64,000 nt of DNA. Origin: Verrucomicrobiia bacterium. Lineage in GTDB: Bacteria > Verrucomicrobiota > Verrucomicrobiia > Verrucomicrobiales > DEV007. The notes beneath the pieces are model-generated. The model saw only the letters and a program-made list of their open reading frames with translations, made no database searches and was not told the DNA's origin. Each line of letters starts with the position of its first letter. The stretch's first letter is position 1. The stretch spans positions 186,001 through 250,000 of the forward strand of contig JAUIAH010000005.1 in the NCBI GenBank assembly GCA_030425385.1, written 5' to 3'. Below, piece after piece: positions 1 to 8,160 of this stretch. The position numbers and the translations under genes are program-made.

Positions 1-1492
1 ACGTGTATTGCGCCTTATCCAGCGGATGCCTCCCCGTCAATTGCTGCGGATCAATCTTGGCCGCAATGGCTTCAATAGGGTCATAGTCACGAAGTTCTTG
101 CTGCAAGTCTTGCGAAATAAGGGGGCGCGCCAAGTCTAGGGTGGCCATCCAGGGCTGGATCCAACTGGGCGTGAATCCACACAAATGATTCCAAGCAGGG
201 TGCGTCGCTTGTTCTTCGGCAAGAATCGCTCCCTTGAATAGTTGATTGGAGCGATCCAAGGCCGCCTGCAATTCAGCACGCACTTCGGGCGATTCTTCAT
301 GCAATCCATGGAGAAACATATCGCGTTTCAGAGCTGGATAACCGGCGAAGAGTTCGTCCGCACCTTCACCCGTGATCACTGTTTTATAGCCACACTCATG
401 AACGCGTTGACTCATCAGATACTTCGCCACGCCAAGCGTGTTGTAGAAGCTCCGCTCCGCATGCCAGACTGTCTTTACAAAGTTTTCTCCATAAAGATCT
501 TCCGCTTTAAGATGAATGACTTCCTGATCGGCGTCCATGCTCTCCGCCATCTCGCGGGCAATGGACGCCTCATCATAGGCATCATCGTCGAAACTAATCG
601 TGAACGCTTTGACGGGACTCTGCATGGCCCCCGTGGCGAGGCCGAGAATACAACAACTGTCAATGCCTCCCGATAAATAACAGCCCACGGGAACGTCGGC
701 TTCCAAGCGAAAGACAATGGCACGAATCAATTCATCCCGAATCCGTTCAATGTGGTCGCGTGCATCCACCTGAGCTGGCCGCTCTTCCAAAGTAGGGAAA
801 TCCAAATCCCAATAGCGGTGCGCATGCACATGAAGCTTCCCGTTCCGCCGTTGCACCCGCACCAGGTGCCCAGGCTCGACCTGTTGCACCCCTCGGAAAC
901 AACTCGTCCCCGGCACAATCGTTTGCATCAATTGGTGGAGAACGCTTTGATGATCCAATTGCGGCTCCACCTTGGGATGGGCGAGCACCGCCTTCACCTC
1001 AGAACCCCAGATCAAGGTGTCATCGTTCTGAATCGAGAAGAAGAGCGGCCGCACTCCAAAGCGATCACGCACCAAGATCAGTTCATCTTTGGCGACGTCA
1101 TAAAGCACGAAAGCAAACTCACCACGCAAGGCTTCGGTAAACTCAAGGCCAAGTTTGCGATACAATCCGAGCGCAATCTCACTGTCCGATTTCGTCGTGA
1201 GACGTTGTCCCTCTGCCATCAGCGTGGAGCGATGCCGCTTAAAGTCATAAAACTCACCATTAACCGTGAGCACCAATTGCTTGTCATCGCTATAGAGCGG
1301 CTGACACCCACCTGCCAAGTCATTGATTGACAGTCGCGTGTGCCCCATGGCGAGACCGCGTTTGGCATCGATATGCGCATCGCGCGCGTCCGGGCCGCGA
1401 TGGTGCAACGTATCCAGCATCCCATCGAGCACAGCGGACGTGCTGTCGGGATCGATTTCACTAGCGGAGAAATAACCTGCTATACCACACAT
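1..1492 (-). CDS. asnB: asparagine synthase (glutamine-hydrolysing), 3' end outside window
   Basis: Converts aspartate, glutamine and ATP to asparagine in the cytosol. The start ATG at 1490-1492 is fixed by the mature N-terminus Met-Cys-Gly-Ile-Ala-Gly: Cys2 is the nucleophile of the class II glutamine amidotransferase domain. An HHRGPDA motif follows at about residues 33-39, then GHTRLSI and NGEFYDF segments typical of the family. The PP-loop motif SGGIDS of the synthetase domain lies at residues 274-279. About 497 residues are visible; family members are usually 550-650 residues, so the C-terminus lies beyond position 1. The gene starts 17 bases after pyrB ends, so the two aspartate-consuming enzymes are probably co-transcribed. 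Identification is secure. The exact subfamily (asparagine versus other amidation) is inferred. Confidence 0.93.
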   Translation of the reverse strand, partial: MCGIAGYFSASEIDPDSTSAVLDGMLDTLHHRGPDARDAHIDAKRGLAMGHTRLSINDLAGGCQPLYSDDKQLVLTVNGEFYDFKRHRSTLMAEGQRLTTKSDSEIALGLYRKLGLEFTEALRGEFAFVLYDVAKDELILVRDRFGVRPLFFSIQNDDTLIWGSEVKAVLAHPKVEPQLDHQSVLHQLMQTIVPGTSCFRGVQQVEPGHLVRVQRRNGKLHVHAHRYWDLDFPTLEERPAQVDARDHIERIRDELIRAIVFRLEADVPVGCYLSGGIDSCCILGLATGAMQSPVKAFTISFDDDAYDEASIAREMAESMDADQEVIHLKAEDLYGENFVKTVWHAERSFYNTLGVAKYLMSQRVHECGYKTVITGEGADELFAGYPALKRDMFLHGLHEESPEVRAELQAALDRSNQLFKGAILAEEQATHPAWNHLCGFTPSWIQPWMATLDLARPLISQDLQQELRDYDPIEAIAAKIDPQQLTGRHPLDKAQYT

Positions 1493-1509
1493 AAAAAGAA
1501 GAAAGAGAA

Positions 1510-2604
1510 TCAGCCGATGGTCGGGACTTGGCCGGGCAAGCGATCAAGCCGGTTAAAAACAGACATCAGGAGCGCTTGCCGCACAAACACCGCGCCATGC
1601 GCCTGAGAGAAATAGAGATTATGAGACGTCCGATCCAATGACTTATCCAACTCATCCTGACGAGCCAGGGGATGCAACACGACCGCACTTTCTTTCAGGG
1701 CGCTCTCGGAGTCCAGTTTGTAACGCGTGTCCAGGGTCTTATAACTGTCACCCAGGAACGCGATGGAATTCATATAGACGATATCGAGCTGAGGAAGAAT
1801 TTCCTGAATATCATTAGTCACTTCGTAATCGATATGGGCCGCTTTCAGGTGATCAATCACATCTGCTCCAAACGGATCGGCCATTTCCGAGATCACGGTC
1901 ACGCGCTTGATGTGCTGCGAGAAATACAACGACATCAGCAAGAAACTCTTTACCGCCCGCATGCTCCCCGGCGTCCCGAGAATACCAAGCTCGAGTTTCT
2001 CGTTGTCCTTGCTCGGCTTCGTCGAACTCAACTCCGGTCGCCACTTCAACAACGCATACCAATCAGCCAATGCCTGAGTGGGGTGCTCTCCGCTTCCATT
2101 GCCGGCATTGATCAACGGAACGCGCAGGGTTTGACGCAATTGATCCACGGCATCGGTATCCGTATGGCGCATGATCACCAGGTCACAGTAAGCATTAAAC
2201 ATCTCACCGATGTCATAGAGTGACTCACCTTTCGCCACGCCTGTTAGCTTGCCATCCGCAATGCTGATGATCTTGCCATCCAATCGTAACATCGAACTCT
2301 CAAATGAGAGTCGTGTCCGCGTGCTCGCTTCAAAGAATGCCGTGACGGCAACCTTGCCATCCAGTGGATGATACGGGGCAATCTCAATCTTCTCCAAGAC
2401 GGCCGCCAATTTGCATAATTCAATGATCTCGGACCGCGAGAGATCCGCCACATTGATGATGGACTTGCCAGAAAGCTCTCGCAGACATCGCCGATCAATG
2501 GGGTTGTCTTTAAAGAGGTCACCCGCTTCTGGGTGAAGTGTATCGGCATCCTCGGGAGGCACGAGGACGGGTTGCATGGTATTGGGGGGTAGTTCGGGAT
2601 TCAT
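1510..2604 (-). CDS. pyrB: aspartate carbamoyltransferase catalytic chain
   Basis: Second step of de novo pyrimidine synthesis: carbamoyl phosphate plus aspartate gives carbamoyl aspartate, in the cytosol. The chosen ATG at 2602-2604 gives 364 residues, longer than the usual 305-330 because of an N-terminal extension of about 45 residues. The carbamoyl-phosphate-binding motif STRTR is at residues 94-98 and the HPTQALAD motif at 174-181. A C-terminal segment VVLHPLAR...SQAHGAVFVRQALL closes the fold as in the family. An upstream in-frame start would add 20 residues, but the sequence there does not look coding. No regulatory chain (pyrI) or dihydroorotase gene is adjacent. It lies 43 bases after the small membrane peptide and 17 bases before asnB, suggesting one transcript. 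Confidence 0.95.
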   Translation of the reverse strand: MNPELPPNTMQPVLVPPEDADTLHPEAGDLFKDNPIDRRCLRELSGKSIINVADLSRSEIIELCKLAAVLEKIEIAPYHPLDGKVAVTAFFEASTRTRLSFESSMLRLDGKIISIADGKLTGVAKGESLYDIGEMFNAYCDLVIMRHTDTDAVDQLRQTLRVPLINAGNGSGEHPTQALADWYALLKWRPELSSTKPSKDNEKLELGILGTPGSMRAVKSFLLMSLYFSQHIKRVTVISEMADPFGADVIDHLKAAHIDYEVTNDIQEILPQLDIVYMNSIAFLGDSYKTLDTRYKLDSESALKESAVVLHPLARQDELDKSLDRTSHNLYFSQAHGAVFVRQALLMSVFNRLDRLPGQVPTIG

Positions 2605-2647
2605 GACAGGGGGTCGTGAATAAGGGAATCGAAAGGGAAACGACAAC

Positions 2648-2767
2648 TCACCACAACTCACCACGAATGATATCGCGGATCAGCAAGGCAATCAGAAGCA
2701 CCGCACCGAGAGCCGTCCAGACCAGGGCGGCCACGATGAGAAAGGAGAGAAATCCAGATGAGAACAT
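2648..2767 (-). CDS. 39-residue single-pass membrane peptide, probable symporter accessory subunit
   Basis: A short reading frame of 39 residues lies 14 bases after the symporter stop codon and 43 bases before pyrB. It begins MFSSGFLSFLIVAALVW, is almost entirely one hydrophobic helix (about residues 6-30), and ends in a short basic then acidic tail (RDIIRGELW). Small one-helix peptides encoded directly next to sodium symporters are known (the MetS-type NSS subunit and the 'symporter small accessory protein' families). Position and shape fit that role here (inference). No clear Shine-Dalgarno is visible, so translation may depend on coupling to the symporter. It could still be a chance frame, but the composition is strikingly membrane-like. 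Confidence 0.6.
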   Translation of the reverse strand: MFSSGFLSFLIVAALVWTALGAVLLIALLIRDIIRGELW

Positions 2768-2781
2768 GAGCGATAATTGTC

Positions 2782-4200
2782 TCAATCAGCGTGAGCGAAG
2801 GGTGTCGGCGCAATATAACGAGCAGCAATAGTGAACACCATGGACACGGCCCCACCGACGAGGGCACCGATATACGGCTCAATATAAAAGTATCCAAAGA
2901 GGCCGCAGGCGCAACCGGCAATCATGCCCACAATCACCAATAGCCGATTGCAGGCCGACCAGAACAATCCCGCGATGACGGGCCATATCAAACTGGCGAC
3001 CAGGGGACCCGCACTGAAGAGGACGAGGGCAATATTCCATCCCGTCAATGCCAGTGCCCAGGCGATCACGCCCACGGTGAGGATGGTCACGCCCACCACA
3101 GTGCGAAAGTGCCTATCAGAGAGTTCTTTCCCAAAGAGTCCCCCATAGATGTCCTTGACTAACAAGTCCGAGGTCGCTGCCAGCAACGAATCCACCGAAG
3201 AAGCGATTGAACAGAACAGCACGATTAGGATGATGATTCCAGCAGCAGAACCCAATCCCGCTCCGCTCAACACGTGTTCCGCCACCATGGGACCCACCTT
3301 GCTCGCATCCGGCACATTCAATCCCAAGGGGCCCGCAGCCAAGGCGATGAATCCCGCCGCGATGGGAATGGGAAACCATAGAAGTCCCGAAAGGAAGAAT
3401 GCCTTGGGAGCAACAGTCTCTCGCATGGCATAAGCACGGCTCCACCACACATTGTTGTGAAACACTTCTCCAAAGCCAAAGATCATATTATTGAAGAAGG
3501 CGAGGAGTGCTGCGGGCATGAGCACATCGAGAAGCGCTGGCTGATGGGTGGAAAGGTGCTCATAAGTTTGCTCCACACCTACTTGCCCCAAGACCAAGAC
3601 ACCGACGAAGACCACGCCAATCAGAATGATCACACTCTGAATAAAGTCCGTTCCAATGACCGCATAGAGCCCGCCAAAGAGCGTATAGAGCACGCACACG
3701 ATGAGGATTAAGCTCATTCCCTGCGCGTAGGGAATATTGCCGAGCGCTTCTAACAATTTCCCACCTGCAATGGCCATGGTGACCAGCCACGTGATGGAGT
3801 AAACCAGTGTGATCACCAAGAACACGGCCCAACCCAGGCGCCCGAAACGGAGGCGAAAGAAATCACCACTGGTGAATCCGTGAGGGAGAATGGCCTTGAT
3901 GCGCTTGGCCATGGGCGCAAAGAGCAACAGCCCAAAGCTCGCGGTCGCGTAAGCCAACATTCCCCACACACCCTTTTCCAGAGCGAGCACGGGCGCGACC
4001 ATCATCGTGTTCGAGGTCACCCAGGTCGCCATGGCGGTGGCAGATCCTAACGAAAGCCCCACATTCCGACCCGCAAGCATGAATTGCTCACTCGTTTGCG
4101 CCTTGCGTCCCCAATAGACGCCCAGGAACACCCAAAGGACCCCTAACGTGATCACGATGGCCCAACTAGTCACAGGACTGATCGAGGCGGCGACCATCAT
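2782..4200 (-). CDS. sodium:solute symporter (SSS family)
   Basis: Polytopic inner-membrane protein of 472 residues with about 12-13 hydrophobic helices, predicted to couple solute uptake to sodium entry. Family landmarks are the segment GGLYAVIGTDFIQS in the middle and SIASSVDSLLAATSDLLVKDIY near residue 335-355, which carries the Ser/Asp residues of the sodium site in SSS proteins. The substrate cannot be read from sequence. Resemblance to urea/solute (DUR3-like) branches is only an impression. It starts ATG-ATG at 4200/4197 and overlaps the stop of the upstream gene, so it is translationally coupled to it. pyrB and asnB downstream hint at a nitrogenous substrate (inference). Confidence 0.88.
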   Translation of the reverse strand: MMVAASISPVTSWAIVITLGVLWVFLGVYWGRKAQTSEQFMLAGRNVGLSLGSATAMATWVTSNTMMVAPVLALEKGVWGMLAYATASFGLLLFAPMAKRIKAILPHGFTSGDFFRLRFGRLGWAVFLVITLVYSITWLVTMAIAGGKLLEALGNIPYAQGMSLILIVCVLYTLFGGLYAVIGTDFIQSVIILIGVVFVGVLVLGQVGVEQTYEHLSTHQPALLDVLMPAALLAFFNNMIFGFGEVFHNNVWWSRAYAMRETVAPKAFFLSGLLWFPIPIAAGFIALAAGPLGLNVPDASKVGPMVAEHVLSGAGLGSAAGIIILIVLFCSIASSVDSLLAATSDLLVKDIYGGLFGKELSDRHFRTVVGVTILTVGVIAWALALTGWNIALVLFSAGPLVASLIWPVIAGLFWSACNRLLVIVGMIAGCACGLFGYFYIEPYIGALVGGAVSMVFTIAARYIAPTPFAHAD

Positions 4201-4664
4201 GCTGGAACGGCCCCTCCAGACCTTCGCTGTCCGATCAGAATCGCTCCCGCGGTGAGCAGCACGACGACCAGCCCCGTTCCCAACAAGGTGAACAACGGTC
4301 CCCGCGCCATGAACGTCACCTCGACATGGAGGACATCGGACCAGACCGGCTCTCCTTTCGTATCCGCATAGGCAATTCGGTAATAGTAGTCTCCCTCGGC
4401 CAACCCCGTCACCACAGTGGCAGGATCCGTACCCTGATAGCGCTGCCGAGCATCCGCAAAGCTAGGATCACGTGCCTCCTGCAGAAGAATGGTCCTTCCT
4501 TCCGGACGATCATAGGCCAGCTCGACCTTCCCATCTGGGACATGCACTCGGGAGACCTGCTCATTGCCCGTGAGCACGGGCGCTACCTGCTGCCCCGCAA
4601 CCGGGCTCGTGCCGATGACAAAGAGGAGACCGATCGTCAGAAGGATTCCATTGAAGGGATTCAA
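4197..4664 (-). CDS. exported Fn3-like protein with C-terminal membrane helix
   Basis: 155-residue protein starting at TTG 4662-4664. It has a signal peptide (hydrophobic residues about 6-22, ending in VAG-QQ), one beta-sandwich domain resembling fibronectin type III (the segment GLAEGDYYYRIAYAD with Trp-Ser after it is typical of an Fn3 C-terminal half), and a C-terminal transmembrane helix at about residues 122-146 followed by a basic tail. It is therefore a membrane-tethered periplasmic domain. The stop overlaps the symporter start. A role as periplasmic partner of the symporter is inference from context; no enzyme motif is visible. Confidence 0.7.
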   Translation of the reverse strand: MNPFNGILLTIGLLFVIGTSPVAGQQVAPVLTGNEQVSRVHVPDGKVELAYDRPEGRTILLQEARDPSFADARQRYQGTDPATVVTGLAEGDYYYRIAYADTKGEPVWSDVLHVEVTFMARGPLFTLLGTGLVVVLLTAGAILIGQRRSGGAVPA

Positions 4665-4698
4665 GACAAGGACTGCTTAACATCGCATTGCCTTTGAG

Positions 4699-4726
4699 CA
4701 CAAATGATTTGTGTGCGAATCATTTG
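4699..4726. promoter_or_regulatory. candidate operator between the MarR gene and the symporter operon
   Basis: Two overlapping palindromes. One is a perfect 7-1-7 palindrome, CACAAATGATTTGTG, at 4699-4713. The other is a 9-bp inverted repeat, CAAATGATT and AATCATTTG, at 4701-4709 and 4718-4726. The site sits 35-62 bases upstream of the start at 4664 and about 60-85 bases upstream of the divergent MarR-type start. Autoregulatory MarR operators are commonly placed like this. The AAATGATT core also resembles Fur-family sites, so the cognate regulator is uncertain. Confidence 0.55.
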
Positions 4727-4784
4727 CCATCGAAAGGCTGGGCCTCAAATGAACGTGACGATCCAGCAAGCAATGGCATAGTTG

Positions 4785-5339
4785 ATGCTACCCACCATGA
4801 ACGAACGCTCGCATCGCTCCGTTGACGAAACGGCCGATTCTCCAGATATCCCCCAGAATCGGCACGACCTTCGCGTGTTGTCGGGAATCCGGCGCATCAT
4901 CCGGGCGGCAGATCTCTTCTCACGGAGGCTTGCGGCCCAGCATGGGATCACCGTTCCCCAACTGCTCTGCCTCAACCACGTCGTCCACTCCGGCGGCGTC
5001 TCGATCAAGGCGCTCGCTGCCGAGATCTATCTCAGTCCGAGCACGATCGTGGGCATCATCGATCGCCTTGAGACCCGGGGCTTGGTGGAACGCCACCGCT
5101 CGAAACCAGACAAGCGCCTTGTGAAAGTGGTGCCCACCGAGGATGGCCGTCGCCTGGTGGAAACCTCGCCCTCAGCCCTCCACGAGGACCTCGTCGCGGG
5201 TCTCCGCGAACTGTCTTCCACCGATCAGCAACGCATCGCCGATGCAGTGGAACAGCTCGTCACCGTGATGGAGATCGAGCAGGTCGAGGCCGCTCCCATT
5301 CTTGAGACCAAGCCCGAGCTTGATCAGCCACTCGCCTGA
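4785..5339 (+). CDS. MarR-family transcriptional regulator
   Basis: 184-residue DNA-binding protein from ATG 4785 (ATG 4797 is an alternative). The central winged helix-turn-helix is clear: VPQLLCLNHVV, then GGVSIKALAAEIYLSPSTIVGIIDRLETRGLVER (recognition helix about residues 80-95), then a wing with RSKPDKRLVKVVPTEDGR. The Asp-Lys-Arg of the wing is the usual MarR signature. It is divergent from the symporter operon, with a palindromic site in the shared promoter region, so it likely controls that operon and itself. It converges on the TonB receptor gene, 20 bases away. The ligand is unknown. Confidence 0.9.
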   Translation: MLPTMNERSHRSVDETADSPDIPQNRHDLRVLSGIRRIIRAADLFSRRLAAQHGITVPQLLCLNHVVHSGGVSIKALAAEIYLSPSTIVGIIDRLETRGLVERHRSKPDKRLVKVVPTEDGRRLVETSPSALHEDLVAGLRELSSTDQQRIADAVEQLVTVMEIEQVEAAPILETKPELDQPLA

Positions 5340-5359
5340 GGACCACTTGGTAAGTCAAT

Positions 5360-7612
5360 TTAATAGTCTACTTCGGCACCAATCCAGAAAGCACGCCCTT
5401 GATTGGTTCGAGGTCCGCGAGCCAATCGAGAAATCACCTCCCGCTCATCAGTGAGATTGGTCACGCCACCAATCAATTTCCACTGATCATTCAATTGATA
5501 CGATGCCGAGAGATCGACCAATAAGAGATCATCGATCTTGCCCTGACGCGCGTGATCACGGGGCTCGTCCAAATTCAATCCTGTTCCGAAGGTCTCTGAT
5601 TGATACGTCACGTCTAATTGAAGCCCCCATCGCTCAGTCTCCAGGCCGATTCCAGCAGCCAACTGCCACTCGGGAATATACGGAATCTCAGAGCCATCCC
5701 GAGCACCTGCATAGATATCATCACCTCCACCAGCGGCCAAGTCCGAGGCAAACTCGGCACTCGTCCAGGTCGCACTCAAATAAAGGGGCAAGGACCAGTC
5801 GGAACCACTTGCCATGAGCGGATCATATCGCAGGGCTCCCTCGAATCCCCATACCTTGGCTTCCCCTGCATTCGTCTCAGCATTGTTCTGCCCGAAACCT
5901 GCGTCCGTTCCAATCAAGTTGTCGAAATCAGTGTAGAACCAGACAAACTCTCCAAAGAGGCCATTGTCTCTATCGGTACGATACCCTAACTCATAGCCAA
6001 TCGATTCTTCCAAATCCACCCCACTACGAACCACTGATCGTGGCCCCGGCACGGAGATCCCTCGAAAGACACCTCCAAAGAGCTGATCCGATTCTGAAAG
6101 ATCCCATTGGAAACTCACTCCAGGCACGAAATAATCCAGAGTCTCACTCTCGCCACCCGTCCGTGTGTGGGATGAATCACTCGCATAATCGACATAGCGT
6201 TGATCAATGGTTTCGTAGCGTATCCCTGGCGTGATGGAAAAGGCGCCTAGTGAGATCGTATCCTGCAGCCAGAGGGCAATCGCCGTGGTTTCCTGGGCGC
6301 GATTCCCCCCACTGCCCTCTTCTCCGCGGATGAAGTCCACCACTTGACCTGTGTCATCCTGCACGAACTGATCATCCCGCTGATAGCGTCGAATCTCATC
6401 CTGATGAATGCGCCCACCGAAATGCAATTGGTGCTCCACACTTCCAGTAGAGAATTCGTAGTCACCCGCCAACTGAATTCCATAGAGCTTATAGTCACGG
6501 CTATTCGCCCGCACACGGCCCGTTCCGGCTCCACGGCCCTGTAGAAATGCCAATCCAGCAGGATCCAAGAGCGCGCTCCGCACATTGCCAAAGGTGTCCC
6601 CCGTGGCGCCATCCAATTTATACCAGTTTCTTGAGAACTCATTATAGTAGGCCGATGCTTCCAATCGAACCTGATCAGTCGGCTCAATGACATATTTCAA
6701 ATAGGTACGGTGATGCTCCGTCTTCATATTGTCGAAACGCGTCGCTGCGTAGCGCCAATCTGGATGTCGCCGCACATCGCTTTCTGACAACCCGGTGTAG
6801 GATTCATCCGCATCAAAGTCTGTATACCCGTACTTAAACTCAAATCGTTGACGAACGGCCGTGTTTGGTTCCCAGGACAACTTGACCATGGGCTCCATCA
6901 GGGTGAACCCAGTCTCATCCGATCCTCCATAGCCCGTGCCAGGTTGAATACCGCGAAAACCATCCGTGGACTGAGCAAAGATTTCAAACAAATAGCCGAA
7001 ACGGCCCGCATCAGTATCCACCGTGTTACCATGATAGAAATGCCCCAGATGGGTATTGTCCGTTCCGAAGGTGTAGCGTCCATAAACACGCGATTCGTCT
7101 GGGATAGGTGTCGACAAGTAATTGATCACACCACCGGTGGTATGCGGGCCGTATTTCACCTGGCTCGACCCTTTCAAAACCTCAATGCCGCTCATCCGCC
7201 CTGCTCGTGGCGAGTAGTAGGCACCTGGCGCCGAGTACGTCGCGGGAGCGGAGAGTATGCCATCTTCCATGATCGTCGCCTTCTCGGAACGGGTCCCATC
7301 CGCGCCGCGTAACGAGATATTCGGAAAGTTGCCGTAGCCATCCTCCTCACGCACATACACCCCTGGGACGCGGGACAGGATACGATTCACATTGCCATCA
7401 GGGCGGGCGCGGATCTCTTCGGAATCCACGAAGTACCCCGAGCCCTCCAACGCCACCACCTCATCCTTGCTTCCAATGACCGTCATGGTTGACAGCAAGG
7501 GCTGGTTGGGATCCTCAAGAAGGAGAGGCTCCTCCGACCCTTGCCCCCACGAGGGCAGCGCCAGGAGCACGAGGGTTGACGGGACAGTGAACAGAGATTG
7601 GAAGCGCTTCAT
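5360..7612 (-). CDS. TonB-dependent receptor, FecA-like
   Basis: Outer-membrane gated channel for ferric chelates (inference from family and the Fur box). The ATG at 7612 gives 750 residues beginning MKRFQSLF, with a signal peptide ending near residue 24 (SWG-QG). A TonB-box-like stretch LSTMTVIGSKDE follows, then the plug domain (about 45-165: NRILSRVPGVYVREEDGYG, NISLRGADGTRSEKATIMEDG, EVLKGSSQVKYGPHTTGGVIN). The rest is a 22-strand-type barrel ending in a terminal aromatic residue (WIGAEVDY). A longer in-frame start adds 19 residues without signal-peptide character. A/T content looks higher than in the flanking genes. The proteobacterial-style Fur site upstream suggests acquisition by transfer, but this is not proven. 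Confidence 0.93.
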   Translation of the reverse strand: MKRFQSLFTVPSTLVLLALPSWGQGSEEPLLLEDPNQPLLSTMTVIGSKDEVVALEGSGYFVDSEEIRARPDGNVNRILSRVPGVYVREEDGYGNFPNISLRGADGTRSEKATIMEDGILSAPATYSAPGAYYSPRAGRMSGIEVLKGSSQVKYGPHTTGGVINYLSTPIPDESRVYGRYTFGTDNTHLGHFYHGNTVDTDAGRFGYLFEIFAQSTDGFRGIQPGTGYGGSDETGFTLMEPMVKLSWEPNTAVRQRFEFKYGYTDFDADESYTGLSESDVRRHPDWRYAATRFDNMKTEHHRTYLKYVIEPTDQVRLEASAYYNEFSRNWYKLDGATGDTFGNVRSALLDPAGLAFLQGRGAGTGRVRANSRDYKLYGIQLAGDYEFSTGSVEHQLHFGGRIHQDEIRRYQRDDQFVQDDTGQVVDFIRGEEGSGGNRAQETTAIALWLQDTISLGAFSITPGIRYETIDQRYVDYASDSSHTRTGGESETLDYFVPGVSFQWDLSESDQLFGGVFRGISVPGPRSVVRSGVDLEESIGYELGYRTDRDNGLFGEFVWFYTDFDNLIGTDAGFGQNNAETNAGEAKVWGFEGALRYDPLMASGSDWSLPLYLSATWTSAEFASDLAAGGGDDIYAGARDGSEIPYIPEWQLAAGIGLETERWGLQLDVTYQSETFGTGLNLDEPRDHARQGKIDDLLLVDLSASYQLNDQWKLIGGVTNLTDEREVISRLARGPRTNQGRAFWIGAEVDY

Positions 7613-7649
7613 AAGGACAGACACACTGGTCGCGCCGTGTTTAATGCTA

Positions 7650-7666
7650 TTGAGACTCAGTCGCAA
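7650..7666 (-). promoter_or_regulatory. Fur box upstream of the TonB-dependent receptor
   Basis: The sequence TTGAGACTCAGTCGCAA is a 17-bp palindrome with one mismatched pair, in the 7-1-7 geometry of Fur sites. It lies 38-54 bases upstream of the receptor ATG and matches the TGCGAAT/ATTCTCA style of proteobacterial Fur boxes. It implies repression by iron-loaded Fur. No fur gene is in the window. Confidence 0.65.
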
Positions 7667-7710
7667 CAAGAATCTCGGCCACCTTCGCGTTGGCTTGTCG
7701 AGGACGGTAC

Positions 7711-7997
7711 TGATGCCTCACGAACCATTCTCGCGACCTGTCAGGCCGCTTTCGCCGACGGACCCGGCCACCCCCAAGGCTTAAGCCTTGGGCTGGGCTC
7801 TTGCGACCTTTCAGGCCACGCCCCCTTTCTGTTCTTTCGGGCGAGCCACTCATAGAGGGCGGCCCCTCCAGATGCGGGGCTGAAGGCCCCTGTGAGCAGA
7901 GCCCAAGGCTTAAGCCTTGGGAATTCGTTCCCGTTCTCCCCGGCGCCCTGAAGGGGCGCGAGAGGTCTGATGCCTCACGACTCATTCTCTCGCGACC
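7711..7997. repeat. REP-like inverted and direct repeats in a 550-bp non-coding gap
   Basis: The gap 7613-8160 has no convincing gene. A perfect 20-bp palindrome CCCAAGGCTTAAGCCTTGGG occurs twice, at 7773-7792 and 7902-7921. The copies are flanked by partly matching inverted sequence (CTTTCAGGCC on one side, GGGGCTGAAGGCCCC on the other), so 7773-7921 can fold as a large imperfect hairpin. An outer direct repeat (TGATGCCTCACGA followed by CATTCTC and a CGCGACC) is at 7711-7738 and 7968-7997. This is the look of a REP/BIME-type or non-autonomous element. No transposase is nearby. Confidence 0.7.
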
Positions 7998-8160
7998 CGG
8001 GCAAGCCGCCCGCGCATATTTCTGCGAGGGTCTTCGGAGCCGATATCCAACGAATCGAGACACCGGTCAATTCCCTGATGGAGCCCACCATCGATCACCC
8101 CATCACAAGGCGTCCTGAACCCCAAGGGCAGTGCACGGGGACACCATCCCCTTTCCACTC

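Noticed and set aside
242-1330. Long plus-strand reading frames opposite the left-end gene
   Set aside because: They lie antisense to a clear asparagine synthase (Cys2 start, SGGIDS motif) and encode nothing recognisable.
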